A stretch of DNA of 6,363 bases from Oscillospiraceae bacterium (GCA_016296485.1 JAEDJF010000086.1:1-6363); one strand, 5' to 3'. Shown: positions 1 to 5,848, numbered from the stretch's first letter. Notes: generated from the sequence alone by a model not told the origin. Program-made: numbers and translations.

Positions 1-554
1 GCTCTGCCGATATATTCGCCGGTACGGGTGTCGATCTGGATGCGTTCGCCTTCGTTGATGAAGAGCGGAACCTTGACCTCGGCGCCGGTTTCGACGGTGG
101 CGGGCTTGGTGACGTTGGTGGCGGTATCGCCCTTTACGCCGGGTTCGGTGGCGGTGACTTCGAGCTCTACGAAGTTGGGAGCCTCAAGACCGAAAACACT
201 TCCTTTGTAGGAAAGAATACGGCAAACCATGTCCTCTTTTACGAATTTGAAGCTGTCGCCGAGGAATTTTTCCTCGATGGGAACGAGCTCATAGGTGTCG
301 GGGTCCATGAAATAATAAAGATCGCCGTCGTTGTAGCTGTAGGTCATTTCTTTTCTCTCGATAAAAGCGGTGGGGAATTTATCGGTCGGGTTGAAAGTAC
401 GCTCAGTCACTGCGCCGGAGATGACGTTCCTGATTTTGGTGCGCACGAAAGCGGCGCCTTTGCCGGGTTTTACGTGCTGGAACTCAATGATCTGATAAAC
501 AGAACCGTCCATATCAAAAGTTACGCCGTTTCTGAAATCGCCTGCAGAAACCAT
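1..554 (-). CDS. efp: Elongation factor P (3' end just outside window)
   Basis: EF-P binds between the ribosomal P and E sites and relieves stalling at polyproline stretches. Read from the ATG at 554, 184 full codons are visible, ending ...DTRTGEYIGR plus two bases (GC) of an Ala codon. Bacillus-type EF-P is about 185 residues and ends in SRA, so only the last base of that codon and the stop are probably missing. The N-terminal KOW-like domain carries the loop KPGKGAAF (residues 29-36), whose tip Lys32 is the residue modified in this family. The middle OB domain and the C-terminal signature region (GVKGDTA, about 140-146, then VPLFINEGERIQIDTRTGEY) are intact. The start is fixed by AGGAGG at 563-568, 8 nt upstream. 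The FQHVKPGKGAAFVR context matches the Firmicutes type, where Lys32 is modified by 5-aminopentanol in B. subtilis. Which modification occurs here is not visible. It is a single-gene unit with its own promoter at 605-633. Confidence 0.97.
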   Translation of the reverse strand, partial: MVSAGDFRNGVTFDMDGSVYQIIEFQHVKPGKGAAFVRTKIRNVISGAVTERTFNPTDKFPTAFIERKEMTYSYNDGDLYYFMDPDTYELVPIEEKFLGDSFKFVKEDMVCRILSYKGSVFGLEAPNFVELEVTATEPGVKGDTATNVTKPATVETGAEVKVPLFINEGERIQIDTRTGEYIGR

Positions 555-604
555 AAGTTTAACCTCCTAATTTGAAACGCAAAGCGCATTATTTTACAAA
601 TAAA

Positions 605-633
605 ATAATAAAGGATTTTCTTTTATTTTGCAA
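605..633 (-). promoter_or_regulatory. Putative sigma-A promoter of efp
   Basis: On the minus strand there is a -35-like TTGCAA (628-633), a 17-nt spacer and a -10-like TATTAT (605-610), inside an A/T-rich stretch (about 590-655). Initiation near 598 would give a leader of about 44 nt before the efp ATG. The spacing is ideal and each hexamer is close to consensus. The surroundings are so AT-rich that a nearby alternative cannot be excluded. Confidence 0.6.
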
Positions 634-738
634 TACTTTTTTATAAAAATGTACCGCGAATGAAGAATTTCTCCGAAATTTTCAGCGTTTTCCGCCTTTG
701 ATGCACATTTACACGTCCCGTTCTGCATTTTTGGGAGC

Positions 739-761
739 CTCCTTGCCCTGGCAGGGCGGAG
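739..761. other. Imperfect GC hairpin of unknown role upstream of efp
   Basis: CTCC and GGAG ends flank GCCCT-GGC-AGGGC, giving a 4-bp plus 5-bp stem with a two-base TT bulge. Neither strand shows a T-tract after it, so it is not a convincing terminator. It lies between the cassette terminator (771-797) and the efp promoter. The surrounding 640-770 stretch holds no ORF with a credible start or ribosome site, and I see nothing else in it. It could be a relic of an intergenic repeat or chance. Confidence 0.3.
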
Positions 762-770
762 ACAGCGCAG

Positions 771-797
771 AAAGAAAAAGGCCGCCCGTCGGGCGGT
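771..797 (-). terminator. Rho-independent terminator after the small exported-protein gene
   Basis: On the minus strand, CCGCCC (791-796) pairs with GGGCGG (782-787) across a GAC loop and is followed by CCTTTTTCTTT. It begins 19 nt after the TAA stop at 816-818, so it ends the padR cassette and insulates efp from it. Confidence 0.85.
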
Positions 798-815
798 CAA
801 TTAAGGAAATGTATA

Positions 816-1193
816 TTATATATCGCATGGAAAAGTTACACTATTATAATAGGATCCTCCACCAGCTAGATCAAACCTCAGATCTACTTTTACAGCCCCA
901 CTACTGGTTATAGAATATTCTCGTATGACCCGATGAGTTACATCTGCAGGCATATCTCCAACAAAGTACACATTGTGTACGATTACAAATTTACCAGTGC
1001 TATCATTAGCAGTGGCATCAATCTCGACTGTACTCAAAAACAAGTTTCCAACGGAAGAATAGACATCTTTTTTAACTGTGTAGCGAAGTAATAATCGCGG
1101 TGAGGCGTCAGGATCTTTTACTGCTGCAAAGGCCGTAGCGCCACAAGATAAAACTATGATAAATGCGAGAATTAAAGAGAGAGTTTTTTTCAT
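816..1193 (-). CDS. Small exported protein of unknown family (signal peptide or lipoprotein)
   Basis: A 125-residue protein I do not recognise. The N-terminus is a clear export signal: KK at 2-3, a hydrophobic core (about 5-16), then SCGATAFAAV. Two processing modes fit. Signal peptidase I could cut after TAFA or AFAA (about 23/24). Alternatively Cys17 in VLSC-G resembles a lipobox, with an atypical Leu at -2. The mature part (about 100 residues) alternates hydrophobic and polar residues in a way that suggests a beta-sheet domain. It is followed by a Gly-rich FDLAGGGSYYN turn and ends with a single Cys (C123). There is no catalytic motif I can name. The start is supported by GAAAGGA at 1203-1209, 9 nt upstream of the ATG. 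The 94-nt gap from the preceding gene contains no terminator and no confident promoter, so it is probably the third cistron of the padR cassette. That is inference, as a weak private promoter is possible. That it is a real gene is well supported by the signal sequence, ribosome site and terminator. Confidence 0.8.
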   Translation of the reverse strand: MKKTLSLILAFIIVLSCGATAFAAVKDPDASPRLLLRYTVKKDVYSSVGNLFLSTVEIDATANDSTGKFVIVHNVYFVGDMPADVTHRVIREYSITSSGAVKVDLRFDLAGGGSYYNSVTFPCDI

Positions 1194-1287
1194 AATTATA
1201 CATCCTTTCTCAAAATTCTGGTGAATATTATTACATTTTGAACAGGCTAAATGAGCATTGGCGCCACCCCCTAAAATAATAATTTAT

Positions 1288-2466
1288 CTACAACAGTTCT
1301 TTTGGGTCAAAAACAAACTTTTTGACTTGAATTTTTTGGTCTTCAAATAATTTGTAATTATATTCAATATAAATTTTTCCGTCGTAAAGAATCGGGTCTT
1401 TAAAAGACAGTGAGTGCAGGTTACGCGGAACATAGGCACAGTCTATTTCATAAAGGAGCTTGATTTCACGAGTATCTTTATCTACAACCAAAGATACCTC
1501 ATACACTATATTTTCTTCGGTTTCGGCGGTGACAACCACAAAGTCATAAAGCGGTTCTGGGTAGTTGTTCTCGGTTCCAAAGGGGGAATTGAAGAAAGCC
1601 GAGCCGCTGTTTTGAGCGGCCCAAACACCAATATAGCTGTAGCTTACTTTATAAATCTTGTTGAAAAAGACTGCGACAGCTTTTCCGGAATTTATATATT
1701 CGGCAATATCGGCTGGATCTGTTTCAATGTTAAAGTTGACAACAAGGTCGAAACAAACCTTTCCATCCCGGGAAGTGTAGAAGTTGTCTATCAATGCTGA
1801 GTAGGTGGTTTCGCCTATTCTGATCTTTGCGCCGTGGTCGACCATGTATAAAAGCCTGTTCTCTTTGTCATAGACCGGAATTTTTGGGGTTATTATTTCA
1901 GTGACGTTCGTCTCGGTCGAGGTTGCGGAATCGGTTGAAACGCTAACAGTGAGCTTTTTGGTGCTTTCGTCAAAAAATATATTTTTAAAATTCATGCCGA
2001 TAAACTCGCAGTAGCCGCTTTGTTTTTCAATGCCATTTGGGCTGCAGTATAAAAAACTTTCTACATCGGAGGGGTTTAGCTTACTTGTGCTGATTACAAA
2101 CTTTTCCGGATTTTGCAAAACAAAAGAGTATCCTCTCATCTTTAAAGCATAGACATCGCTCGTCAGCCAAAGCACACTACCGCCAATAGCAAAAGAAACA
2201 ACAACGATAAATACCGTTTTTAAAATACTAGGAAGCTTTGCATGCTTTTTAGTAGGCAGCGCCGCCGCAATCTCTTTTGCGTAATCCTCTGCCGATTCGC
2301 CACGAATTTCCTCAAGAGCGGCGGCGCCTTCCTGCGCATCAAGGTAAATGGCACGAAGGCTTTGAAGCGCTTCGTCCCTATCGGTTCCGCGCTGACAATG
2401 CTTTTCGACGTACTTTTTTATTATGTTAAAATCCTCGAGATACGCGCCATTAAGCTCGTTATTCAT
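1288..2466 (-). CDS. PadR-linked membrane protein, HAAS/DUF1700-like N-terminus, unknown ectodomain
   Basis: A 392-residue single-span membrane protein. Residues 1-70 are helical and charged (LEDFNIIKKYVEKHCQ, then EEIRGESAEDYAKEIAAALP). This resembles the cytosolic HAAS/DUF1700-type domains typically encoded beside PadR regulators, an assignment made by pattern only. A basic stretch (KKHAKLPSILK) precedes one transmembrane segment at about 81-101, then about 290 residues predicted outside. The outer part is rich in beta-prone stretches, acidic and Tyr/Phe-rich, with a few cysteines and no enzyme motif I recognise. The start is the ATG at 2464-2466, served by GGAGG at 2475-2479 with 8-nt spacing. 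An in-frame GTG three codons upstream overlaps that ribosome site and is unlikely. The ATG overlaps the end of padR by 8 nt, implying translational coupling. The likely role is a membrane sensor or anti-regulator working with the PadR protein, and this is inferred from context. Its base composition is clearly more AT-rich than the neighbouring fumarase and mgtE genes. Confidence 0.85.
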   Translation of the reverse strand: MNNELNGAYLEDFNIIKKYVEKHCQRGTDRDEALQSLRAIYLDAQEGAAALEEIRGESAEDYAKEIAAALPTKKHAKLPSILKTVFIVVVSFAIGGSVLWLTSDVYALKMRGYSFVLQNPEKFVISTSKLNPSDVESFLYCSPNGIEKQSGYCEFIGMNFKNIFFDESTKKLTVSVSTDSATSTETNVTEIITPKIPVYDKENRLLYMVDHGAKIRIGETTYSALIDNFYTSRDGKVCFDLVVNFNIETDPADIAEYINSGKAVAVFFNKIYKVSYSYIGVWAAQNSGSAFFNSPFGTENNYPEPLYDFVVVTAETEENIVYEVSLVVDKDTREIKLLYEIDCAYVPRNLHSLSFKDPILYDGKIYIEYNYKLFEDQKIQVKKFVFDPKELL

Positions 2467-2794
2467 CTTTGTCACCTCCGTTTAAAATAGCGTCAACCGA
2501 ACTCCGAATTTCGCCCCAGACTTCGCTGAATTTTGAAAGCTCTCCGAGCCCTTTTTCTGTCGTTTGGTAATATTTCCGAGCAGGACCACTCGGAACGGGT
2601 ACCTTTTCAGACGAGACAAGTCCGTCGCTCTCGAGTCGGAGAAGGAGGGGGAAAAGGGTCCCGTCGCTCACCTCCCGGAGCCCGAATTGGGCGAATTTAG
2701 CCGAAATTTCCTGTGAATAGAGCTTTTCTTCGGAAAGCAGCTTCAAAACGCAGCCCTCAAGTATGCCTTTGAGTATCTGTGTTTTGTTGACCAT
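2459..2794 (-). CDS. PadR-family transcriptional repressor
   Basis: A 111-residue winged-helix regulator of the short PadR subfamily. Features in order: helix 1 (QILKGILEGCVLKLLSEEKLYSQEI, about 6-30), a recognition helix ending in VSDGTLFPLLLRLESDGLV (42-60), and a wing with VPSGPARKYYQTTEKG (67-82). GP-RKYY-T--G is the family hallmark. GTLFPLL replaces the usual GTLYPLL, a conservative change. A short C-terminal helix (about 83-104), which in PadR proteins mediates dimerisation, ends the protein. The ATG at 2794 follows AAAGGGG (2804-2810) by 9 nt. It is the first gene of the cassette and overlaps the next gene by 8 nt. PadR proteins usually bind dyad operators at their own promoter, and just such a site (2823-2859) covers this promoter, so autorepression relieved by a ligand or partner is likely. 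The signal is unknown. Confidence 0.93.
   Translation of the reverse strand: MVNKTQILKGILEGCVLKLLSEEKLYSQEISAKFAQFGLREVSDGTLFPLLLRLESDGLVSSEKVPVPSGPARKYYQTTEKGLGELSKFSEVWGEIRSSVDAILNGGDKDE
2475..2479 (-). promoter_or_regulatory. Ribosome binding site deciding the start of the PadR-linked membrane protein
   Basis: GGAGG lies within the last codons of padR, 8 nt upstream of the ATG at 2466. The longer reading frame would start at a GTG (2473-2475) sharing a base with this site, so the ATG is preferred. Confidence 0.8.
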
Positions 2795-2822
2795 TTTTAT
2801 CAGCCCCTTTTATAGATGGTTA

Positions 2823-2859
2823 CTTGTATTACAATTAACTAAGTACATTGTAATACAAG
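2823..2859. promoter_or_regulatory. Probable PadR operator: perfect 13-bp inverted repeat
   Basis: The arms CTTGTATTACAAT (2823-2835) and ATTGTAATACAAG (2847-2859) are perfect complements separated by 11 nt. The spacer has a central ACTAAGT, also symmetric about the same centre (2841). Beyond one mismatch, GTT (2819-2821) and AAC (2861-2863) extend the dyad. It has no T-tract and sits upstream of the gene, so it is not a terminator. It overlaps the -10 box and start site of the padR promoter, as expected for a repressor site. Which protein binds it is inferred from adjacency. Confidence 0.85.
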
Positions 2860-2875
2860 GAACTTACTTTGTCAA
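2847..2875 (-). promoter_or_regulatory. Sigma-A promoter of the padR cassette
   Basis: A perfect TTGACA (2870-2875), a 17-nt spacer and TACAAT (2847-2852) on the minus strand. Initiation near 2840 gives a leader of about 46 nt. The -10 box lies wholly inside one arm of the inverted repeat, so bound repressor would block polymerase. The near-consensus elements suggest a strong promoter when derepressed. Confidence 0.85.
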
Positions 2876-2928
2876 TGCTTAGGTGAAATTTTAAAGAGGG
2901 GAAAATACGACACTGGGTCGCCATGCGC

Positions 2929-2957
2929 AAAAAAACGGCGGGGCAAAAGCCCCGCCG
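2929..2957 (-). terminator. Strong rho-independent terminator after the fumarase genes
   Basis: On the minus strand a 9-bp stem, CGGCGGGGC with GCCCCGCCG, closes on a TTTT loop and is followed by seven T's (2929-2935). It begins 7 nt after the beta-subunit stop codon and separates the fumarase unit from the padR promoter. Confidence 0.95.
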
Positions 2958-2964
2958 CACTTTA

Positions 2965-3525
2965 TTATTTTCTCAGGGACTCAAGATATTCTTTCCGCCC
3001 TTTTTCGTAAAGGTCGTTTCCCTCGGCGTCGATGACGACCGTCACCGGCAGGTCCTCGACGACGAGGCGCCGGAGGGCTTCCGCCCCGAGGTCGTCGTAG
3101 GCGACGACCTCCGCCATTTTGACGCAGTGGCTCAAAAGGGCGCCGGCGCCGCCGATGGCGCCGAAATAGACGGCGCCGTGCTCGCGCATCGCGGCGACTA
3201 CGGCGGCGCTTCGCCGCCCCTTTCCTATCATTCCCGTCTCGCCGGCGGCGATAAGCGCCGGGGAGTAGGCGTCCATTCGATAGGAGGTGGTGGGTCCGGC
3301 GGAGCCTATGGGCAGACCGTCGTGCTCCGGGGTCGGACCGACGTAGTAAATCACGGAGTTCTTAACGTCAAAGGGAAGCTCCTTCCCGGCGGAAAGCAGT
3401 TCGCAAAGGCGCTTGTGCGCCGCGTCCCGGGCGGTGTAAATCACCCCGGAAAGTAGGCAGGAATCCCCGCATCTGAGCTTCCGGGCGTCCTCCGGAGAGA
3501 GGGGAGCAGTCACTTTTATCGCCAT
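2965..3525 (-). CDS. fumB: Class I fumarate hydratase (or tartrate dehydratase-type) beta subunit
   Basis: A 186-residue C-terminal (beta) subunit of the two-subunit, iron-sulfur class I fumarase family, which interconverts fumarate and L-malate in the cytosol. Visible family motifs are ARDAAHKR (32-39), YYVGPTP (60-66), GSAGPTTSYRMDAYSP (74-89), MIGKG (99-103), FGAIGGAGAL (121-130) and VEDLPVTVVIDAEGNDLY (156-173). The start is the ATG at 3525, preceded by GGAGG (3535-3539) with 9-nt spacing. A 23-residue longer frame reaching 3594 runs back into the alpha subunit gene and lacks family character. Only one base separates it from the alpha subunit stop, and its ribosome site lies inside that gene, so the two are translationally coupled. 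The L(+)-tartrate dehydratase beta subunit is homologous and cannot be excluded, though fumarase is more likely in an anaerobe with no tartrate genes nearby. The symbol is used in the two-subunit sense, not for the E. coli paralogue. Confidence 0.92.
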   Translation of the reverse strand: MAIKVTAPLSPEDARKLRCGDSCLLSGVIYTARDAAHKRLCELLSAGKELPFDVKNSVIYYVGPTPEHDGLPIGSAGPTTSYRMDAYSPALIAAGETGMIGKGRRSAAVVAAMREHGAVYFGAIGGAGALLSHCVKMAEVVAYDDLGAEALRRLVVEDLPVTVVIDAEGNDLYEKGRKEYLESLRK

Positions 3526-3526
3526 A

Positions 3527-4366
3527 TCAGAGCACCTCCGTTCTGTGCCTTGCAACGTGGCAGTTGATGTTAACCGCCACGGGCAGCCCGGCAATATGGG
3601 TGGGCATCGTCTCGATGCTCACCGCAAGGGCGGTGCTGCGCCCGCCGAAGCCCTGGGGACCTATGCCGAGGGCGTTTATTTCCTCCAGCAGCTCGTGCTC
3701 AAGCCGGGCGTAAAAGGGGTTCGGGCTCGGCGCGCCCGTCTCACGAAGGAGCGCCTTTTTGGCAAGGAGCGCCGCCTTGTCGAAGGTTCCGCCGATGCCG
3801 ACGCCCACGATAATGGGCGGGCAGGGGTTGGGTCCCGCCTCCTCAACGGCTTTGAGCACGAAGGCTTTTACTCCCTCGACCCCGTCCGAGGGGCGGAGCA
3901 TTTTTATCTGGCTCATATTTTCGCTGCCGAAGCCCTTGGGCGCGACGGTTATTTTGAGAGCGTCCCCGGGAACTATCTCGTAGTAAATCATCGCCGGGGT
4001 GTTGTCCCCGGTGTTGACCCTGTCGAGGGGGTCCCGGACGGCGGACTTCCGGAGGAAGCCCTCCCGGTAGCCCCGGCGGACGCCCTCGTTCACCGCGTCC
4101 TCAAGGCTTCCGGAGATATGCACCTCCTGCCCGATTTCAAGAAAGACGCAGGCGAGCCCCGTGTCCTGGCAGATGGGGAGCCTTTCGCGCTCCGCCACGG
4201 CGTAGTTTTCGGCAATCCGACCGAGAATTTCCCTTGCCGGAGCCCAGGGCTCCTCCCTTTCCCGAAGGGCGATGCAGTCCCGCACGTCCTTTGGGAGCAC
4301 TATATTTGCCTCGATACAGAGCCGGGCGACGGCGTCGGCAACGAGGGCGGAAGAAATTTCGCGCAT
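3527..4366 (-). CDS. fumA: Class I fumarate hydratase (or tartrate dehydratase-type) alpha subunit
   Basis: A 279-residue alpha subunit, the usual length for the split form of class I fumarase. It carries the oxygen-sensitive [4Fe-4S] cluster used for hydration and dehydration. The three conserved cysteines are present: C66 in LPICQDTG, C182 in PNPCPP and C269 in NINCHVARH. Other family signatures are NTGDNTPAMIYYEIVPGD (118-135), APKGFGSENMSQIKML (142-157), VGVGIGGTFDKAALLAKKAL (187-206) and GPQGFGGRSTAL (236-247). The ATG at 4366 follows GGAG (4374-4377) with 7-nt spacing. It is the first gene of a pair with the beta subunit, 1 nt apart. It starts only 58 nt after mgtE, with a hairpin between and no clear promoter in that gap, so it may depend partly on readthrough or on a promoter inside the mgtE 3' end. 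Tartrate dehydratase alpha is the main alternative. The symbol is used in the two-subunit sense. Confidence 0.93.
   Translation of the reverse strand: MREISSALVADAVARLCIEANIVLPKDVRDCIALREREEPWAPAREILGRIAENYAVAERERLPICQDTGLACVFLEIGQEVHISGSLEDAVNEGVRRGYREGFLRKSAVRDPLDRVNTGDNTPAMIYYEIVPGDALKITVAPKGFGSENMSQIKMLRPSDGVEGVKAFVLKAVEEAGPNPCPPIIVGVGIGGTFDKAALLAKKALLRETGAPSPNPFYARLEHELLEEINALGIGPQGFGGRSTALAVSIETMPTHIAGLPVAVNINCHVARHRTEVL
3535..3539 (-). promoter_or_regulatory. Ribosome binding site deciding the fumarase beta start
   Basis: GGAGG within the final codons of the alpha subunit gene, 9 nt before the ATG at 3525. It fixes the beta subunit at 186 residues instead of 209. Confidence 0.85.
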
Positions 4367-4394
4367 AGCAGTTCTCCAATCTTAAAAATAAGTG

Positions 4395-4423
4395 AAAAGC
4401 GGCGGAAATCCGCCGCTTTTTTT
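4395..4423. terminator. Hairpin terminator between mgtE and the fumarase genes, potentially bidirectional
   Basis: The arms AAAAGCGGCGGA (4395-4406) and TCCGCCGCTTTT (4409-4420) form a long, nearly loopless hairpin just after the mgtE stop. On the minus strand (the direction of mgtE) the stem is followed by TTTTCACTTATTTTT, an interrupted U-tract. On the plus strand the tract is seven uninterrupted T's. It should terminate mgtE but may leak toward the fumarase genes. Confidence 0.85.
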
Positions 4424-4424
4424 G

Positions 4425-5813
4425 TTAAATTCCGAGCATGAGCTTCGCAAACTGGAAGTAGATAATAAGGGACATGGCGTCAACGATGGTGGTGATAAAG
4501 GGCGAAGCCATAACCGCCGGGTCGGCGCCGATTTTCTTCGCCAGAAGGGGCATGGTGCAGCCAACGACCTTGGCGCAGACGATGGTGAGGAAAAGGGTGA
4601 AGCAGACGACCGCCGCCACCGTGGGCGTTATTCCCTCGTTCCCCATCAGCATTCCGTCGAAGAGCATTATTTTACCGAAGCTTACGACGGCGAGCACCAG
4701 CCCGCAGAGCACCGCCACCCGAAGCTCCTTCCAGATGACCTTAAAGGCGTCGCTGAACTCGATTTCCTGAAGGGAGATTCCGCGTATGACGGTTACGGAA
4801 GCCTGGGAGCCGCAGTTACCGCCGGTGTCCATCAGCATCGGGATAAACGCCGTCAGCGCAACGTAGGCGGCGAGGGCGTCCTCGAAGCTCGTTATTATCA
4901 TTCCCGTAAAGGTGGCGGAAATCATCAAAAGCAAAAGCCAGGGAATACGGGATTTCCAGATTTCGATTACGCCGGTCTTTAAATAGGGCTTGTCGGACGG
5001 GGTGATAGCCGCCATCTTTTCGATATCCTCGGTGGCCTCCTCTTCCATTACGTCGATGGCGTCGTCGAAGGTGATGATACCGACAATGCGGTTTTCAAGG
5101 TCAACTACGGGCATGGCGTCAAAGTCGTATTTGCTCATGTCCTGGGCAACTATCTCCTTGTCCTCGTGGGTGTTGACGGAGATGACCTGGCTGTCCATTA
5201 TGTCGCCGATTCTGGCGGAGGTGTCCTTTGCGAGGACCAGCGTTCTGATGGTGACGTAGCCCAGAAGGTGGCGCTTTTCGTCCGTCACGTAGCAGACGTT
5301 GATGGTCTCGGAATCGTCGCCCTTTTCGCGGATGACGTCGAAAGCGCCGGCGACTGTCGTGTCAAGGCGAAGGCGGATAAACTCCGTGGTCATAAGGGAG
5401 CCGGCGGAGTCCTCCGGGTACTGAAGGAGCTTATTTATGTCCTGTCTCGTCTCCGGGTCGGAGTTTTTAAGTATGCGCTTTACTACGTTGGCGGGCATCT
5501 CCTCGATGATGTCAACGGTATCGTCAAGGTAGAGGTCGTCAAGAATCTGTTTGAGCTCAGTGTTGGAAAAGCCCCGGATGAGCATCTCCTGGGAATCGCT
5601 TTCGAGTTCGACGAAAACGTCCGCGGCGGTCTCCTTCGGAAGGAGCCGGAACATCACCGGAAGGTATTCCTCGGGCATATCGTCGAAAAGAAGGGCAATA
5701 TCCGTCGGGTATAACGAGCTAAACTCCTTTTTAAGGTCGTTATATCTTTTTTCGCTTGCGAGCTCCTTGAGCTTTTCAAGCGTGTCGTCGTATCTTTCTT
5801 CAAAATCAGACAC
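4425..5813 (-). CDS. mgtE: Magnesium transporter MgtE
   Basis: A 462-residue Mg2+-gated channel/transporter of the inner membrane. The domain order is as in the family. The acidic N-domain of helical repeats is at about 1-130 (e.g. LLFDDMPEEYLPVMFRLLPK). Two CBS domains follow at about 138-255 (LMTTEFIRLRLDTT; DAMPVVDLENRIVGIITFDD), then an acidic connecting plug helix at 256-275 (EEEATEDIEKMAAI). The pore domain has about five membrane helices (roughly 288-310, 312-332, 364-386, 397-420, 434-458). Hallmarks are PMLMDTGGNCGSQASV (325-340) and ADPAVMASPFITTIVDAMSL (430-449), whose Asp445 corresponds to the pore aspartate near the selectivity site. The start is a GTG at 5811-5813 with GGGGG (5821-5825) 7 nt upstream. 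A longer in-frame TTG at 5861 lies upstream of the predicted transcription start and has no ribosome site. It appears monocistronic, with its own promoter and terminator, and the roughly 28-nt leader leaves no room for an Mg2+ riboswitch. Confidence 0.95.
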   Translation of the reverse strand: MSDFEERYDDTLEKLKELASEKRYNDLKKEFSSLYPTDIALLFDDMPEEYLPVMFRLLPKETAADVFVELESDSQEMLIRGFSNTELKQILDDLYLDDTVDIIEEMPANVVKRILKNSDPETRQDINKLLQYPEDSAGSLMTTEFIRLRLDTTVAGAFDVIREKGDDSETINVCYVTDEKRHLLGYVTIRTLVLAKDTSARIGDIMDSQVISVNTHEDKEIVAQDMSKYDFDAMPVVDLENRIVGIITFDDAIDVMEEEATEDIEKMAAITPSDKPYLKTGVIEIWKSRIPWLLLLMISATFTGMIITSFEDALAAYVALTAFIPMLMDTGGNCGSQASVTVIRGISLQEIEFSDAFKVIWKELRVAVLCGLVLAVVSFGKIMLFDGMLMGNEGITPTVAAVVCFTLFLTIVCAKVVGCTMPLLAKKIGADPAVMASPFITTIVDAMSLIIYFQFAKLMLGI

Positions 5814-5820
5814 AGCAAAT

Positions 5821-5825
5821 CCCCC
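5821..5825 (-). promoter_or_regulatory. Ribosome binding site deciding the GTG start of mgtE
   Basis: GGGGG (within AAAGGGGG) 7 nt upstream of GTG at 5813. The TTG alternative at 5861 has no such site. Confidence 0.75.
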
Positions 5826-5848
5826 TTTCCGAACAAAAATCCAAGTAT

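Noticed and set aside
739..761. Hairpin considered as a second terminator
   Set aside because: It has no T-tract on either strand and a bulged stem, so it is recorded only as an unexplained hairpin.
594..800. A 68-codon minus-strand frame upstream of efp
   Set aside because: It begins inside the terminator hairpin, runs through the efp promoter, has no ribosome site and is low-complexity Arg/Ala then Lys/Phe-rich.
1229..1235. TATTACA upstream of the small exported-protein gene, shared with the PadR operator arm
   Set aside because: A 7-base match in AT-rich DNA is expected by chance and there is no second half-site in dyad arrangement.
1194..1287. Possible promoter (TTTAGC / TAATAT) in the gap before the small exported-protein gene
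   Set aside because: The -35 match is poor and the spacing short (15 nt). It is not better than background in this AT-rich gap.
2923..3456. A 177-codon plus-strand frame across the fumarase beta gene
   Set aside because: It starts beside the terminator hairpin, is antisense to a well-supported gene and is Gly/Val/Arg-rich shadow sequence.
3526..3594. A 23-residue N-terminal extension of the fumarase beta subunit
   Set aside because: It overlaps the alpha gene in another frame. The ATG at 3525 has GGAGG at 9 nt and matches the family N-terminus.
3545..4441. A 298-codon open frame on the plus strand across the fumarase alpha gene
   Set aside because: It is antisense to a gene with all family motifs and cluster cysteines. 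The open frame follows from GC-biased codons, and the product resembles nothing.
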